Assembly: GCF_008831285.2 (NCBI RefSeq)
Contig: NC_045147.1
Span: 8,586,334-8,650,333, forward strand
DNA length: 64,000 nucleotides
Origin: Nymphaea colorata
Taxonomy: Eukaryota; Streptophyta; Magnoliopsida; Nymphaeales; Nymphaeaceae
Reading direction: 5' to 3'
A model generated the notes under the pieces. That model made no database searches. It worked only from the letters and a program-made list of their open reading frames with translations, and was not told where the DNA came from. Position 1 is the first letter of the stretch. Each line of letters opens with the position of its first letter. A program made the translations under genes and the position numbers. Shown piece by piece: positions 1 through 13,041 of this stretch.

Positions 1-1445
1 TACACCAACTTTGCATGTGAATTTTGTATCTTACACACCTTCGTGGGATTATGATTATACCCTAGATGGGTGCTCGTGTAAACTTTTTATGCAAAAAGGT
101 ATTTTTAACCTCAAGTTGGAATAACTTTTCTTAGTAGCTATAGACAAAACAAATTGTGATGGGAACATTTCATTACACTCAGCATGAGTGGAATATGTTT
201 GAGGGGTTTCATCTATTATATGAATGGACTAGCGGTTTGGTAATAAAAAAGGACAACATTTTTCAAAAACAGAGAGGGGCTAGGAGTTCCTCATATGCCC
301 ATGAAGTCAGGAAACATTACAAAAGAGATGTCAAGTGTTTACTTTTAAATAGTTTATAGATCATCAATTTAAATCATAAGCAGAAAGTGCTCGTGTTGTG
401 CAAATGATATGTCTTTCATTTACCCTCAATACCGTACAAGCATCGGGATTCATTTCGCATCAATGTTGTTGAATCTCTAGAATGGAAGCCTTTAAATTTT
501 CAAAAAAAATGAACATAAAGTAATCATCCTCAACGTCTTAGGAAATCAAAAAGAAAGAGCAGATATTGACCCAAGGATCGCACATCCATGAAAGATTGTC
601 GCATTTCAATTCCTTCGAGTTCAGCCTTCATGCCATTTATCTCTTGACAGGCACCTTTTTTGTTTTTCTTGGTTTTGCTTCTTTTTCTTCCTTTTTTTTT
701 CTACATTTGGTTTTTTTCCTTTTCATTTTTTCTTGCTTTTGATTTTCTTTTTCAGGCCGACCTTCACCTTTGAGGGAATACCTCACCACCCCAAAGGCTA
801 CTACGAAGCTCCATCGCTTTGGTGGTCAGGTGTAGTTTTGTCATATATCAACCCGTTTCACCTTGCGGGTTTTCAACATGCCAAAAGTTCGTAAGTCATT
901 ATCTTCGCGGCATAGACATAAATCACCTATATGCCTACCCGGTACTCTTGATTATTAACCCAGAGGAACAACTACACAAGCCCCGAGCCCATCTCTCAAC
1001 TCTTACTTTGCTACCTGTCAATATTTTATAAGGCATTATGGCTTCTCTCTTAGGATATTTTCCTGCTAAACCCTTACAGACACTTGATTACTAGAGTCAA
1101 TAGCATCTCCTAGTCTTGACTTTCAAAACTTCATAGGATTTTTCCAAATTTCCTCTTCTAATAATTGACAACAAAAAAAAGTTGAAAATTTCATTTTGCT
1201 TGGGCAGGTAGTAAGAACAAAACGAAGGCATATCATTACATGACAAGACACTTTTAAAATGTTTTTATGTACAATAAAAAATTTTCTCTTCCAAAAAAGT
1301 ACTTGACATCAAATGGCATATCACTTGGAAGTAGGAACTCTCTTCTACCAAAAAAGGAGTTTTTATGAAACCAGACTGATTTGTTGGGTAGAAGAAGAAC
1401 TTCATATGCTCTCCTATAGAAGTAGGGAAGATCAAACTATCCAAT
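1..1445 (-). repeat. Dispersed repeat R, degenerate minus-strand copy
   Basis: The reverse complement matches 28900-29806 followed directly by 34975-35400, with many substitutions and small indels. Shared blocks include the stretch around 770-960 (primary copy 29400-29640), the purine-rich spacer around 660-760, and the block at 360-560 that matches 34976-35170. It carries the uninterrupted TAAGA site (TCTTA at 536-540) where the copia element at 29807 is inserted in the primary copy. It probably runs off the left edge of the window. Short ORFs inside it show no protein-family similarity. Confidence 0.8.
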
Positions 1446-1871
1446 TCAAAAATCGAACTATCGAATTCAAAAATCAAATACAAATCACCTATTCTACTCT
1501 ATCCCCACCTATCTAATCACTCCTTCCTTGCACCTTATGCTAAATAAATCAAGAATTCAAGCAAAAAAAATAAAACAGTTTATAAGAACATAAACACGTC
1601 CTAAAAACAAAGAAATGAACCCATATTTACTAAGTTGAACCCTTACCAACTATAAAATATAAAATTTCACTCAAAAAAAAAAAAGAGAACAACAAAGCAA
1701 ACCTTTCCACCAATGTCATGTGAGTTTAATGACTAAAGATCCAAAATTCTAAAAAAAATGAAGACTACTAAATAATGTTGCAAATCTAACCTATTTGGTC
1801 CAACTGAAAACTGGTGGCCATTTTACTTATGCCAAAGAAGTTTTAGATACAAGAAAAAAAAACAAAAATTT

Positions 1872-2795
1872 TTGAAGGTCGTTTTTATATTTAAAAACGA
1901 TTTTTAATTTGGTGAAAATTCTACCAGAAACACAGGACAACAACTACAATTCCTAGTCTACTTCAAAAGTGATCCTACAAATAAAAGTTCAATGTTCTCC
2001 AGTAAAAACAAATGATATTAGCACGTCAAAAAACAGAAATAAACACTCAATTGAACAATCACACCCACACCGGGCACTCGTATCCATACCGATGTAACTT
2101 AAGTATCCATGCAACATGGTATATACTACTCATTCCATTCATACGAATAACTGTACTTCTGATGAACATAGATGTGCATCTTTTTGAAAGCACTCCTCAA
2201 AACCTGCAGCAAAAGAAATGCATACATAAAACCGATAGCTTATTTTATGAGGCACAATTGGCTGATATGGCCTACATGCAGCTCAACTAAAGTTAAAAAG
2301 AAAACTGTGTGACAAAGTTTGCACCTTAGGCTCTGAGGTGCTTATTCGCATTGCAAGCAACACCCTTTCGAAGCTCCTTGCAACTTCATCTTTTGTCCTC
2401 CCATTTATTAATAGAAGTTGTCCTTTTGGCCCTGCATGATCTAACTAACATAAGTTCTACTACCATTTAATAGCTTATGCATGATTAAGTAGTTTGTAAT
2501 AAAAAGCGCAAGAAATAAGCAGGATCAGGTCCAACAGAAACAACATTAGCAAGTTTATCAAAAGGAACCATAATATTAGATCTGGATGCTAGCAGTCTTC
2601 CTATTAGCTTCCTCACGTATGCCTACACCATCTGTGCAGGCCTGAGTCTCCACCAACAGCAGCACAAAACAAGATCAAGGGCGTCTTCCCTTCATCCACA
2701 TACTGAAGATCTTGCATGAAGGAAGAAAAGAGAACTAAGACCACATTCTGATCACATCCACATACAACTTGCACACAGAAGAAAGTTTTGTGATC
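1872..2795. repeat. Duplication arm A (other arm 14792-15714)
   Basis: The stretch starting TTGAAGGTCG is repeated almost base for base at 14792-15714 in the same orientation. Only scattered substitutions and one- or two-base indels are visible. The duplicated segment includes one ALA2-like exon (2325-2440) plus flanking intron. The homology ends abruptly on both sides. Confidence 0.9.
2325..2440 (-). pseudogene. ALA2: Isolated P4-ATPase (ALA2-like) exon
   Basis: A 116-base minus-strand exon lies between an AG acceptor (CT at 2441-2442) and an AAG|GTGC donor. In frame it reads PKGQLLLINGRTKDEVARS and then an ERVLLAMRI segment, the P-domain region of phospholipid-transporting ATPase 2. It is the paralogue of the exon at 15244-15359. 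No matching upstream or downstream ALA exon is visible beside this copy, so it is an orphan exon carried by the duplication. Family membership rests on recognising the conserved phrase; loss of function is inferred from the missing remainder. Confidence 0.75.
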
Positions 2796-3234
2796 TTCGT
2801 TCACTTTCTAGTTTGAGAACACCAAAGTACTTCACATGATCGCTTCACCAATTGAACATAAACTTGCTTATTGAGTAGCTTAGCCCATCTGATCACTAAA
2901 GGATTGACCATACCTCAATGATCATTTTTATTGTGTTTTACTTTCTTTATTATTTTTTTATTTTTCTAAAGTGTAAGCTTTTACATTTTCTTTCATTTTA
3001 TCCTGAATGTTTAAATTTTTCAAACAAAGTACATTTTTTTAGTCAACCAATTCTGGTTTCAATTCAATTTAATGAATCTTTATAACCTTGGTGTATGCAG
3101 TTAATCAAGCATCTCAGTTTGTACATGAACCAAGGCTAGAAGAATGTTAAGACACTTAAAGGGCACTGTAGGCAATGGCCTCATTTAGGAGAGAACAAAC
3201 TCGAACTAGACATGTTGATATTGTTGGCATATTC
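2796..3234. other. Intergenic, nothing recognised
   Basis: AT-rich sequence after duplication arm A. I see no coding pattern, RNA gene or clear repeat end. Confidence 0.5.
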
Positions 3235-3680
3235 AGATGTGGGTTGGGCTGGAGATCTAGATGAAAGGAAATTAATATCTAGATATTTTTTCTTTGTTAG
3301 AGAGAACCTTGTCAAGTGGAGCAGCAAAAAAGAGTGTTATTGCTAGATCAGGTGCAAAAGCATAATTTAGAGCTACAGTGTTAGCTACATCTAAAAAACT
3401 TGGATTCGAACATCTTTTGGTTGCACTTGGAGAAATTTTGCTGAAGCCAGTTAACCGAAGTGCCATTAAGATTTTATTACATGGTAGAATAAAACACATT
3501 AAAACAGATTAGCATTTTATCAGACAAACTATTGAAGACCAAGAAGAAGAAGCAAGATATGTTGGCACAAAGAATCACATTGATAACATATTTGGGAAAG
3601 GACTAACGAAGGAAGCTTTGGTTCCTTGAGGACAAGTCCAGCATGGTTCAAAGGCAAGGCTCAATTGAGGGAGACTATCA
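3235..3680 (+). pseudogene. Decayed Ty1/copia RNase H and 3' end remnant
   Basis: In discontinuous frames the plus strand reads DVGWAGDLDERK, then LVKWSSKKESVIARSGAKA, then a ...NRSAIKILLHGRIKHIKTD-HFIRQ stretch. This is the order of motifs in the copia RNase H domain (DADWAG, the SSKKQ-type segment, the NPV.H-type segment, the H-F-R region). A weak polypurine-like TTGAGGGAG follows near 3665. Stops and frameshifts make it clearly dead, and it is much more diverged than the other copia copies here. No LTR could be delimited. Confidence 0.7.
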
Positions 3681-6167
3681 CCACATATTTATAATACTAT
3701 TTGCTTTGATAATATGGATTCATTATCCAGCCCTCTTAAGGGCATTCTAGGCCCTAGTGCCCTAATATATCTTATAAGTAAGAGGGATTTGTCCCACCAT
3801 GGAGAATGATGCTGCTGCACCACATCCTGATCCGAGAAAGCAGAGATTGGATTCCCTATTCTGTATAGAGATCTCCCTTAAGTCTTTCTACCTCTGCCTT
3901 CATCACAAATCTCTTGAAAGCAACATGGAAATTATGGAACTGAAGCTTCAGATGCAAAGGAGAAAAATATCAAAAATATCTCGACATTTTATTTTTGTTT
4001 TCAACAGCATAAGCAAGAAACTTAAAGACTTGATAAACCAAGCATTCTCAAATAAAGCTTTCAAAAACGGGACACAATAAGTAAAACATTTGTCAAAAGT
4101 AAAAAATTGAATATCGTTTTACATGGACTAGAACAGCATTTAGAAAGTTCACGAGCATGATGATCTGGATACTTTGGCTAATGCACATTTTTTTTTCTTA
4201 TGAAGAACATGCTGAACAGGAAATAAGGATTGAGGCAGTACGAGCCATTAGAAGAGTTTAAACATTCAGACACCATGTGTGCTTACATAAGTAGAAACAA
4301 GACTAACTTTTCCTCCATGAAAGGAAAAAAGAAGGATCCTTTTTTACCTTCTCTAAAGCTAGTAAATGAATTTCGCATGCTTATTAGATGTATGTATATT
4401 AGACCTTAATTACAAATTTCAAAGAGGGAACAGTATTTATACTTGGGGGTTGGAAACCAGAACAAGTAGAAAACTAAACTAACCTCTGAATAGAGAATGC
4501 AGGATGCAACCAATACCCTCTGCCGCTTTGACTCTGAAATTGGCATGTTTAGAACAGGTGATAAAACGCTGTGGAACACCAAGAAATTTATCATTTATGA
4601 GTTGCTTGTGAGAAATTTCAATGAAATATCCATAAAAACAGCATTTTGTCTAACAAGCACAATAAAGAAGTAATAGGATAGTATTCTCACAAGCGGAACC
4701 TCTAAATAAATCAAGAAATCCAGCAAGTGAATGAACACGAGAACAAAACAAGCAAGCTGTGCACTGTACAAACATCTACCTTTCATGTTTATATTCCATG
4801 GAAGACATTATAAATTCATCTAGTGATCTGTCATACGACCTTGAAATCAGAATTTCCAAGGACCAACTTGATAAAATGCTTGCAATGTAGAGGCCCAAAA
4901 CAGCCCCAAATGAAGGATTCTAATACAAAGAATCAAGGCAAGCTAAACAAGGACCCACTCAAAACATATAAATTGATGATGTTCCCCAAGTATGCTTACA
5001 AAAAACATGAAACGTATGAGGAATTCATCCCTCAAAACATACAACAAAGCAGCCCTGAACTAGCTGTTGAACTACTTTCAATGTCTCTAAGCTCTAAACG
5101 GAGCCATTGGAGCTGGTCAAAGCTCTGGTGAAAATCCAATTTTGACAAAACCAATGGAAGTACAGAAACGAAGAATAACAAATTATAAAACATGAAGATA
5201 CACTGACCAAAACTACATACAAAATACACTTACACACACACACACAATTATACATGAACCAAGAAACACGTGACACTTAGCTTGTGTGTGTGTGTGTGTA
5301 AGCCCATATTTGTAACAGCCATGAACGAGGTTACTAACAAAGCCCCTTGGAGAACTAAAAAAACTAATTGATGCTGTGCACATATTTTTAACACAAATAG
5401 CCATAAAGCAGGTTACTAATGAAGCCCTGGAAAACTGAAAAAAGAAAAAAGTGATGATATACATACCATAGCTCTAAAAATTGAAAATGAAGGCTAAAGA
5501 ACGAAGATAATTAATAAAAAGAAGATGTTGCACATGTATACATATGTATACCTGCGAGTGAAAATTTATGGAGACTAGGAAGCCAAAAGTGAGATCCCAA
5601 GTTCAGTGTAAGCATTCTTTGTTACTGGAATTGACTTCAGTGACTCAAATATCACAAAATAAGCGGGCTATAGGTATCATACTGTTTATTCCTTTGTCAG
5701 AAATGCTCTTGATTTTTAAACTTCATACAGGAAGAAACCAGAGTTGAGAAAGGTCAGCTTTCCTACTGTTCTCAGGAAGAAAAAAAAATGATGGATCCTT
5801 TTTGTTGTATCAAACATGAGATGCAAAATAGAAAGCAGCATTTAGATTTTAGAGATAAAAGGTAGACCCTATCAGCATTATTTCTTTTATACAGTTCTTT
5901 AGTGTCAATCAGAAGTGCTGGTGTTAAGCAGATGCCATTGACTTTGATCTAACTGGATCCAGTCTAAATTCATAGCCACATGCCATCCAGATCCACACAT
6001 CCTTATGTACTGCATTTCAACATATTTTCTGTTAGCTGAACATATTTGAATGAGAATTATGGCACGACTTATTTCTGACAGAAGTGACCTTGCAGCATCC
6101 CTCTTGTGTTCTCTCTTCTTTTCTTCTCCTCTGTATTGTAAAACTACAGCAATAACAAAATCTTTCA
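3681..6167. other. Intergenic; no supportable gene
   Basis: AT-rich sequence with several short ORFs that show no recognisable domain. A possible minus-strand exon near 4485-4575 reads [17 protein letters not shown], with plausible splice signals on both sides, but I cannot assign it. A CA/TG foldback lies at 5229-5303 and is listed separately. The last ~250 bases look LTR-like only because a primer-site motif follows. Confidence 0.45.
5229..5303. repeat. (AC)n / (GT)n inverted repeat
   Basis: CTTACACACACACACACA is followed ~40 bases later by TGTGTGTGTGTGTGTAAG. The two microsatellites are reverse complements, including the flanking CTTA/TAAG. They could form a ~17-bp stem with a loop of about 40 bases. 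Confidence 0.8.
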
Positions 6168-6180
6168 TGGTATCAGAGGC
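6168..6180 (+). promoter_or_regulatory. Primer-binding-site-like motif of an LTR element remnant
   Basis: TGGTATCAGAG, the sequence complementary to the 3' end of initiator methionine tRNA that plant copia elements use as primer site, follows directly after a CA dinucleotide (6166-6167), as at a 5' LTR boundary. The canonical next base C is replaced by GC. No matching second LTR or pol sequence was found downstream, so this marks at most a 5' LTR plus leader relic. Confidence 0.5.
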
Positions 6181-7855
6181 AGGTTAACAAGCTGTAGATT
6201 TTTGGAAAGGTATGTCCAAGGAGATCTGCAACCAAAAATGCAGTCAAGGGTTCCTTCTTTAATCTTCTTCCTTACTCAAAGGTTCTTTTCTCCTTTCAAA
6301 CATGTTTTCTTCTCTGTTTCCGTTCTTCAGAAAATCCGCAGTAGGAATATTGTTGGTCCTCAACCCTAACGTGCCTGATTTTTTTATTTTTCCTTTTCCT
6401 GAACATCATGATATTACCCTTTTCCACTGTTTCCCTCTGAAATCTATTTCTGACCCGCAGCTGTCATTGGATCTACAGGTTTTTTGCCTTCATTTCAATT
6501 TTGTGGATTTTATCTCCAGTGTCAGGCATGGAAATATTAAGCCAGATGCCAGATCTAATATTCCTGTATATCTGCAAATGTAAGTATGTCTACAGATCTG
6601 AAATTATTCCTCCATCTAACATCAGATCTAGAGTTTTATTTTTCACGATTCTATGGATCCTTCGTGTCTTCTTTTTCAATGTGTTGCTTGTGATTGTTTT
6701 AGGTTATGAAGATCCACCCTTGAGATTGCCCTGAGATAACCTTAAGGGATGTCATCAGCCCTCATGTTGCCTTAGGGTGTCAGCAGAGAAATTCTTAAGT
6801 ACTGTCCCCTCATTAAGAAAAGAAGAACATAAAGAAAAAGAAAGGCTCAATCCCTCATACAAGACTGCTGCTGCGCTGCATCAAAACTGTTATATTTCAA
6901 AATCAGGGATCTTCTTATCTCATTCTTCTTCTTGCATGTAAACCCTTTTACTCTTTCATATTCCTATTGAGAAAAGGGGGATTCCTCCTTTCATTTGGTT
7001 TTGTCCAATATCATGAAAATTGTACGATACATATCTTAACTTTTTACTTGGACACATCTTGCACCTTAGAAGAGTGTAATGCACCATATCTTACTGTATA
7101 GTATGATACAAGGCATGACAATACAATGTAATACGTCTCACATCCCATGACATGAGAAAGGCATGAAAAGAGGGGGATCTGACCCCCAGTTTTTGTTTAA
7201 ACTTTAAAAGCTCCCTCTCAATTTTTCTATGAGCTGTGAGGGAGATCTCGCTATGTTAAGGAAGAAAACTTCAATTTCAAACTAGATGTACAAGTGAAGT
7301 AGCGAACTACAGTTGAAGAAAGATGGGTTTCCCATTTCTACCATGAAAGGCATAAAACCTCATCCTTTTACCATACATTTATATTGTTTTTCTCAAGACA
7401 TGATTTCAAGTGACCCACACGGCAATGGTCCACATTGGTGAGGGAAATGAAAATTGAAAATCATTTTTATAAGTATTGTAAACAAAGACTTATCAGCAAG
7501 AATATCTCCGCTAAAATACCATGTAGCTAGGATGCATGAGAATGTGGCTCTGTCCACTAGTAAAGGACCACATGCATTTGCCCGAAGACAATAAAGATGA
7601 TATCAACCATTTCACAATTAACTCGTACAAAGTTCATCATGCAGATCACATTCTTATTTCTATAAAATAAAGATGATAGTGGTGACATTTAATGGATTAA
7701 GCATTTCGTTTTTAATGTTTTTCAAGGCCATTAATGTGTGGTGAACTAATTGGCACATACATGGTGATATTTTTTTCCCACCTAATTTGTTTGGACAATA
7801 TCCTTGGTTGAATTAGCAGCTGAGCTTGCTGATGTATTTGCATTTTCCCTTGTAG
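6181..7855. other. Intergenic / element leader remnant
   Basis: No recognisable coding sequence. A stretch rich in ATACGATAC-like words around 7030-7150 resembles the repeat seen in an intron at 25510-26230. Confidence 0.4.
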
Positions 7856-8646
7856 CCTCTTCTCCCACCTTATGGATCACCAGCATATGCGGCACTGTAT
7901 TCTCATGGAGGGATGTATGCTCATCATCCTTCAATGGCTCTGGTGAGTCCTGGTTACTTTCTAACACTAGCATTAGCACTTTTTTCTTCCCATGTATTTA
8001 GGAACATTGTTTTTACCAATTTAAAGGCAATCAAAGGAGAAAAGTACAGTGAGTATTCTGATGATTGAATCTGTTCCATAGATATTAGATTAACATATTG
8101 GACTGTTAATTTTTACAGGGTGCACATCCACATGGCCATGTTGTTTCAACACCTGCAACAAATGAAGCTATGGTATTTAACCTGATTCAATAAGCCTCCT
8201 TAAATCTTTCGAAGATTTGTTGCATGGTTTACTGAATGATAAGGTTGTCTAGAACTTAGGCAATCTGGGAAATCAGGTGGAAATTAGAAGTTGTGAGGCT
8301 TTACCGTCTCGAAACTTCTGTGACTGTAATAACGGATAACCTGAACCGAGTTACACCAGGTCAGTGTTCTAAGGTGGACCTTGATTGGGTAACTTGGTGA
8401 ATTATCAACCAATAACATGGCTTCAAATTAAATTTACTGCTTGAAGCTTAGATAATTGAGTATCTAAATATGCCATCTTATCATTGTTTCAATACAGGGT
8501 GCTAGCACAGAAACACCTAGTAAATCATCCAACAGTAAGGATCAAGGCTTGGTGAAAAAACTGAAAGGGTTTGGAGGACTTGCTGTTTCAATTGGCAACG
8601 GAAATGTTGATGCATCAGGTGGCCAGACACACGGACAATCACAGAG
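7856..8646 (+). pseudogene. G-box-binding bZIP factor (GBF/HBP-1a-like), N-terminal exon fragment
   Basis: Three exons with consistent phase are visible: 7856-7942, 8119-8172 and 8498-8646, each after an AG acceptor and before a GT donor. They read PPYGSPAYAALYSHGGMYAH, then GAHPHGHVVSTPATNEAM, then a serine-rich part ending KKLKGFGGLAVSIGNGN. This is the proline-rich, multifunctional-mosaic N-terminal region of plant G-box-binding factors, nuclear proteins that bind CACGTG in promoters. The start exon, basic region and leucine zipper are absent. Within ~300 bases of the last donor the sequence runs into a minus-strand TOC159 pseudogene. The exons have no stops, so the fragment may be a recent break. 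Family call is good; member assignment is not possible. Confidence 0.7.
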
Positions 8647-8939
8647 GTTTGTCTATGTCTGCTGTTACAAAAATAGCTTTCACACTTTAGTTACTTGTTA
8701 CCAGGCAAATTTGTCTTTAAAGTATTTGTGTTTGGTTTCGCTACAGGTATTCATAATTGCAGATGTTTATGCTTGTTCCTTTCTATTGGCTTGCCATATT
8801 AATATTAGTTCCCAAAAAATTTTTTTTGGGTACGATGGAAGTAAAATCCCACTAACAGAACCAGATAACTATATACATACATACATACACACATATACAA
8901 TCAAATACATGCAAATATATAATTTTGTTAGCATAAGTA

Positions 8940-10860
8940 GCTTATCCCCATCAAATGTAGATGGCAATAGCATGTCGGGAAATGGGACTTGAATAGAGGG
9001 GGGTCCCCATTCTCGGGATCAGATTCATCTGATCTACTTCTTGGGCACGAACCAGAGAGCTTCTCGTCTTCTCTCCTCTGGCTCAATTCCTCCTTCAATT
9101 GCTTCTTCTGGAACAGTTTCACTCGATAGTCATACTCCTGGAAATAGGCCTTCCTCTGTTCCTTGCTCAGCTTAGCTATCTGAGATTTTCCCAAAGGTTT
9201 GAATGGTGGAAGCTGATCATATTCTTCTTCGTCAGTATCAGCTTCAGGCAACTCTTCCTCCATCTCAAAGTACGGTTCCTCATGATCTGCAGAGGCAAGA
9301 CTAGGATGGGATCTTGACTGCAACAATGAGGACAGCAGAAATGGAACCGGTACTGAACGATAACGATGACCACCGAACAAGAGTTTTGTGATGGCAGGAT
9401 CTTGCGGTCTCAGTAGAGAATTTACTTCTGTTAATATCTTAGAAGAGTAGCATAACAGGAGCAACCGCGGCTGCCAACTCTGCCCATTGGGCAGCACCTG
9501 GTGGCCGCGTTGATTCCGTCTGCATGATGGGTGGTTCTCAACAAGCACCACCTGATTCATGAGACGCATATCTCCAGCTGCCTGCCGGGTGGAATTCTGA
9601 ATGGCTTGCGACCTATGTGAAACCAATGTTTCATAAGGAAGTGGAGAGCCGCTGGGACCTTCTGGTGCTGCAGAAGATGCATGAGTGAGAGCCACGGTGA
9701 CATTGAACCATATGGATGTCCCAAGGTTAGAGGTGATCGACTCTAACAATGGAAGATTATTGGTGTCACGTGAACAGGTGTCCATCCGATCGACATAAAA
9801 GATAATATCTGGTGGGAATTTCTTCATGAATTTCTTCACCGACGAAAGAAATTTCCTGTTGGTACGCTGTTCCATAACTGAAGGTCTTAATCCTGGAGTA
9901 TCAATCACTCGAAGTTTCACACCATCCACAATGCCAGTGGTCACTCGCACCATACTTGTAGCTGGCCGAAAGGCATCGGTTGGAACTTTGTCTTCACCAA
10001 ATATAGAATTGATGGTTGCACTCTTGCCAACTCCAGTCCTTCCAATGACCAAAATAGTGCAGGAGAAATCGATCTCCTCTTTGCCATCTTCTTCTAGCTT
10101 TTTTGCAGTTTGGAAAGCGGTGTCTAGGCTGAAGAGTCTTTCCTCGTTCCTTCAGCAAGAGCTAACCTGTAAAGAACCTGAGCAACAGCCGACTCGTCGA
10201 GTGACTGTCCTAATCTGTAGACAAGGCGCAAAAAATTCATCCTGATCATGTTTATCTTGTCATGAAGCTTCTTCTCTTCATCATCCATGTTCTCTGTTTC
10301 TGATTCTCTCGTGGCTGAAGAAGCAAAATTACCCGCACTACTAATTCTGCGAGGTGCAGACAGACCTAATGCCGGAACTGATGATCCCAAACCGGCAGGG
10401 TTTTGAGAGGTGGATCTGGCATTAACATTGCTCGCGGCCTTCAACAGAGCCGTCAGGGTAGCTGAATCAAACAACACTTTATCATCATCACCATATTATT
10501 CTTCTTCTTCACTATCTGCTGCCTCAATGATGTGAGATGCGGTAGACCCGTTCTCAGCAAATCTGACGTCAGAGTTTCTGGAGAACTTCACGAAATTCTC
10601 TAACTCCCTGACGAAATTCAAATCGTCACTGTTGTCACCTGTAGCAATTGATCCATCATCAGCATCCAGCTCTTGCTTGTTTATAATTTCGGAATCATTT
10701 GGCCCCTGTGAACTAGTTCGGGGTGACTTATTCACGACCAAGTTCTGCAATTACCCTGGTGCCACCAGCCACTTTGGTCTCTATTGATCCCAACTTCCCG
10801 GCATTATCCTCTACCTCCAGAGAGCTCGTACCAAAAGAACCCACCCTGCCCACCGTAAAA
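8940..10860 (-). pseudogene. TOC159-family chloroplast import receptor GTPase, truncated pseudogene
   Basis: Read on the minus strand, an acidic A-domain remnant (10860-10500) is followed by a conserved pre-GTPase segment (LLKAASN, then EEKKLHDKINMIRMNFLRLV) and the GTPase domain. The domain has P-loop GRTGVGKSAT, TDAFRPAT, switch motif DTPGLRPSVMEQ, YVDRMDT and the THA motif, then DEEEYDQLPPFKPL and YDYRVKLFQKKQ. In intact proteins this domain recognises preproteins at the chloroplast outer envelope. Defects: in-frame TAA at 10496-10498, and frameshifts near 10740, near 10140 just before the P-loop, and near 8995. After the last shift VPFPDMLLPSTFDGDK is still readable, then homology stops. 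The C-terminal membrane domain is missing. No introns interrupt the coding stretch. Confidence 0.88.
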
Positions 10861-13041
10861 AAACTTCCTCCTTAATGTTTCTTAATGAGGCACTGCCGTT
10901 CATCGTCTCTGTGATTTTGAACATTGGTTGTCACTGTCAAATTATAAGTTAAAAACTTGACTATTTTAAATTGTCCAGATCCCAACTCAAAAGAACTGCT
11001 TAGAGAATTTTAAAATTTAAAGCTCATAACTGACGATTGTCAGTCCAAGTTATTATTTGGACAATCTCATGAATAAGGATGTAATTGAGCCTGGATACGA
11101 TTCTAGGATTTTGATTTTTTTTCCTGGTTTTCTGTTAGTACCAATTCATCCCGCTATGATTTTTTAAAGTACTTATTGAAACTAACCCGTTTAAATCCCT
11201 GGAAATTTATGTTATAAAAAGTAAACTATCTTTCACCAGCGTTTGAATTTTAGAAATTGGGTTTTGAATTTTTTCAACTGTTTAAATGAATTTAACGATG
11301 CTGCAAATTTATGCTTAAAAATTTAAAATTTCTCTATGCCTCACCTCTTTTCCATGACCATTGTTCTTATTTCTCTGCAGATGGTCGAAGCTGACCTTCA
11401 CTTAGAAAATACAGATTTCACACGCTGATAGCACGAGAAGTATATAGGAAAGCATGAGAGATGGTCTAATATATATATATCATGTTTAAACTTTTAAGGG
11501 TGAAGGGTGTTACAGGGCTTTCTGCAACAGATTTCGTGCATTAACATTTTGCACCAAAGGGTTCGAACAATATTCTTCCTACCAACATTTCATCTCCTAA
11601 ACAATATGAATGCCCTTTTCATTTCCCCTTTTCTTCTATGACAATGAGGGACTCCTATCACATCAAGCCAACGAACGTGCTTGATCTGTGAAGTAAACAC
11701 ACGTCGAGCTTCCACCATATACCAACTCTCATACTCACAATTCAAAGCCCAGAGATCTGAGACTCCTTGATAAAGATCAGATGTGCCCTACGTTCAAGCT
11801 TATGAATCATGTTCAGATGCTCATAACCTAACAACCATTTTAATTTTTCATCCAGTGCCATTACAGTAGTATATTTACAGCACCAAGAATCTGCCTCACA
11901 TGAACAATTTGATCAAATAAGGCAGCAATCAGCTCAATGCGTCCCGGCTGCCATTTCTTCATGTAGATGAGAGGCAGCCAACCACCAGTAATCGAGCCTT
12001 ACAAACATTCATTGCAACTAGATTCAATATGTATCACTAGCTTTGAGACTACTGCCCAGATTCCATGTCATCTAAAGCAAGGCATCCATCCATGGCGGGT
12101 GACTCGTCGACGTAGATGGACGAACTGCAGAAGGAAGATCTTTGAAGGTTTACTGTTGTGGCCACCACCTCACAACTGAGAAGTCCTTTGACATATTGAA
12201 AGCCAACTGCTTTGGCATGCGACACAAATGTACATGCTGCATCAGTTACGATGGAGTAAACAGTGGAATAATTAAGACAAAAGTGAATGTCCACTTTTCT
12301 CTGCCTTGTTTTAAGTTTTAACTAGGGAACTATGTGATCCTGACGTACGAACAAGCGTTGAGCTTAACATTATAGTTTTTTACTGGCAAGAATAAGCATA
12401 CCGCAAATTAGGGGAAAGAGAAACACAATGTAGCCTCTAGCAGGCCACATCTTATTGAGAAATAGATCGGGAAATCAGTTCTTAGATCCCCAAAATCATG
12501 TTTCTCATATATACTAGTTCAAGTTGATCTGTGCTCATAATTTTTACTGGGCATCTGCTTCATCTGGATAGAGTAACCTTGAGCTTACGTCCACTAAAAA
12601 CTTGTACGGAGCAAAACTGATGAACGCTGAAACTGAAGCTTATCTCAGTTCTACCCACTGCCGACCAATCTCAAACCGTATTAATATGAATAAGATCATA
12701 AAATTGATAGACTTGATGCACCTTCTGCAGATTGATATCCAATACGAACAACGTGTTCTAAACTGGCAGAAAGTAAGGAGTTAAGAAAGGTAGTGAGGTA
12801 AAAAAAAACCTAAAGTTCAAGTCCCAACGATACTCCGGGCCCTTGAAATCTTCTGCATTCTCATAAGCACAGTGGTCCAAACTCACTGAGGCTTACTCCC
12901 CATAGGCTGGTCCACTAAGTAGTCTGGTCCTTGTAGAGTTCCTTGTTATCCAAACCTTTCACGTGAAAAACGTGAAAACAAACAACAAACCAAAGAAGAA
13001 AAGAAATTCCAAATTTAGAGGTGACCAGATAAGATCTTGCA
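10861..13041. other. Intergenic, no gene recognised
   Basis: AT-rich sequence with short unassigned ORFs on both strands (for example minus strand 12049-12294). None shows a domain, splice pattern or repeat that I can support. Confidence 0.45.

Noticed and set aside
2613..2804. Minus-strand ORF containing YVDEGKTPLILFCAA, faintly like an ankyrin-repeat line
   Set aside because: Only a short phrase matches, the duplicate copy has changes, and no neighbouring ankyrin repeats exist.
3799..4080. 93-codon plus-strand ORF beginning MENDAAAPHP
   Set aside because: No recognisable domain or splice context, and it lies near a decayed copia relic. Not strong enough to list as a gene.
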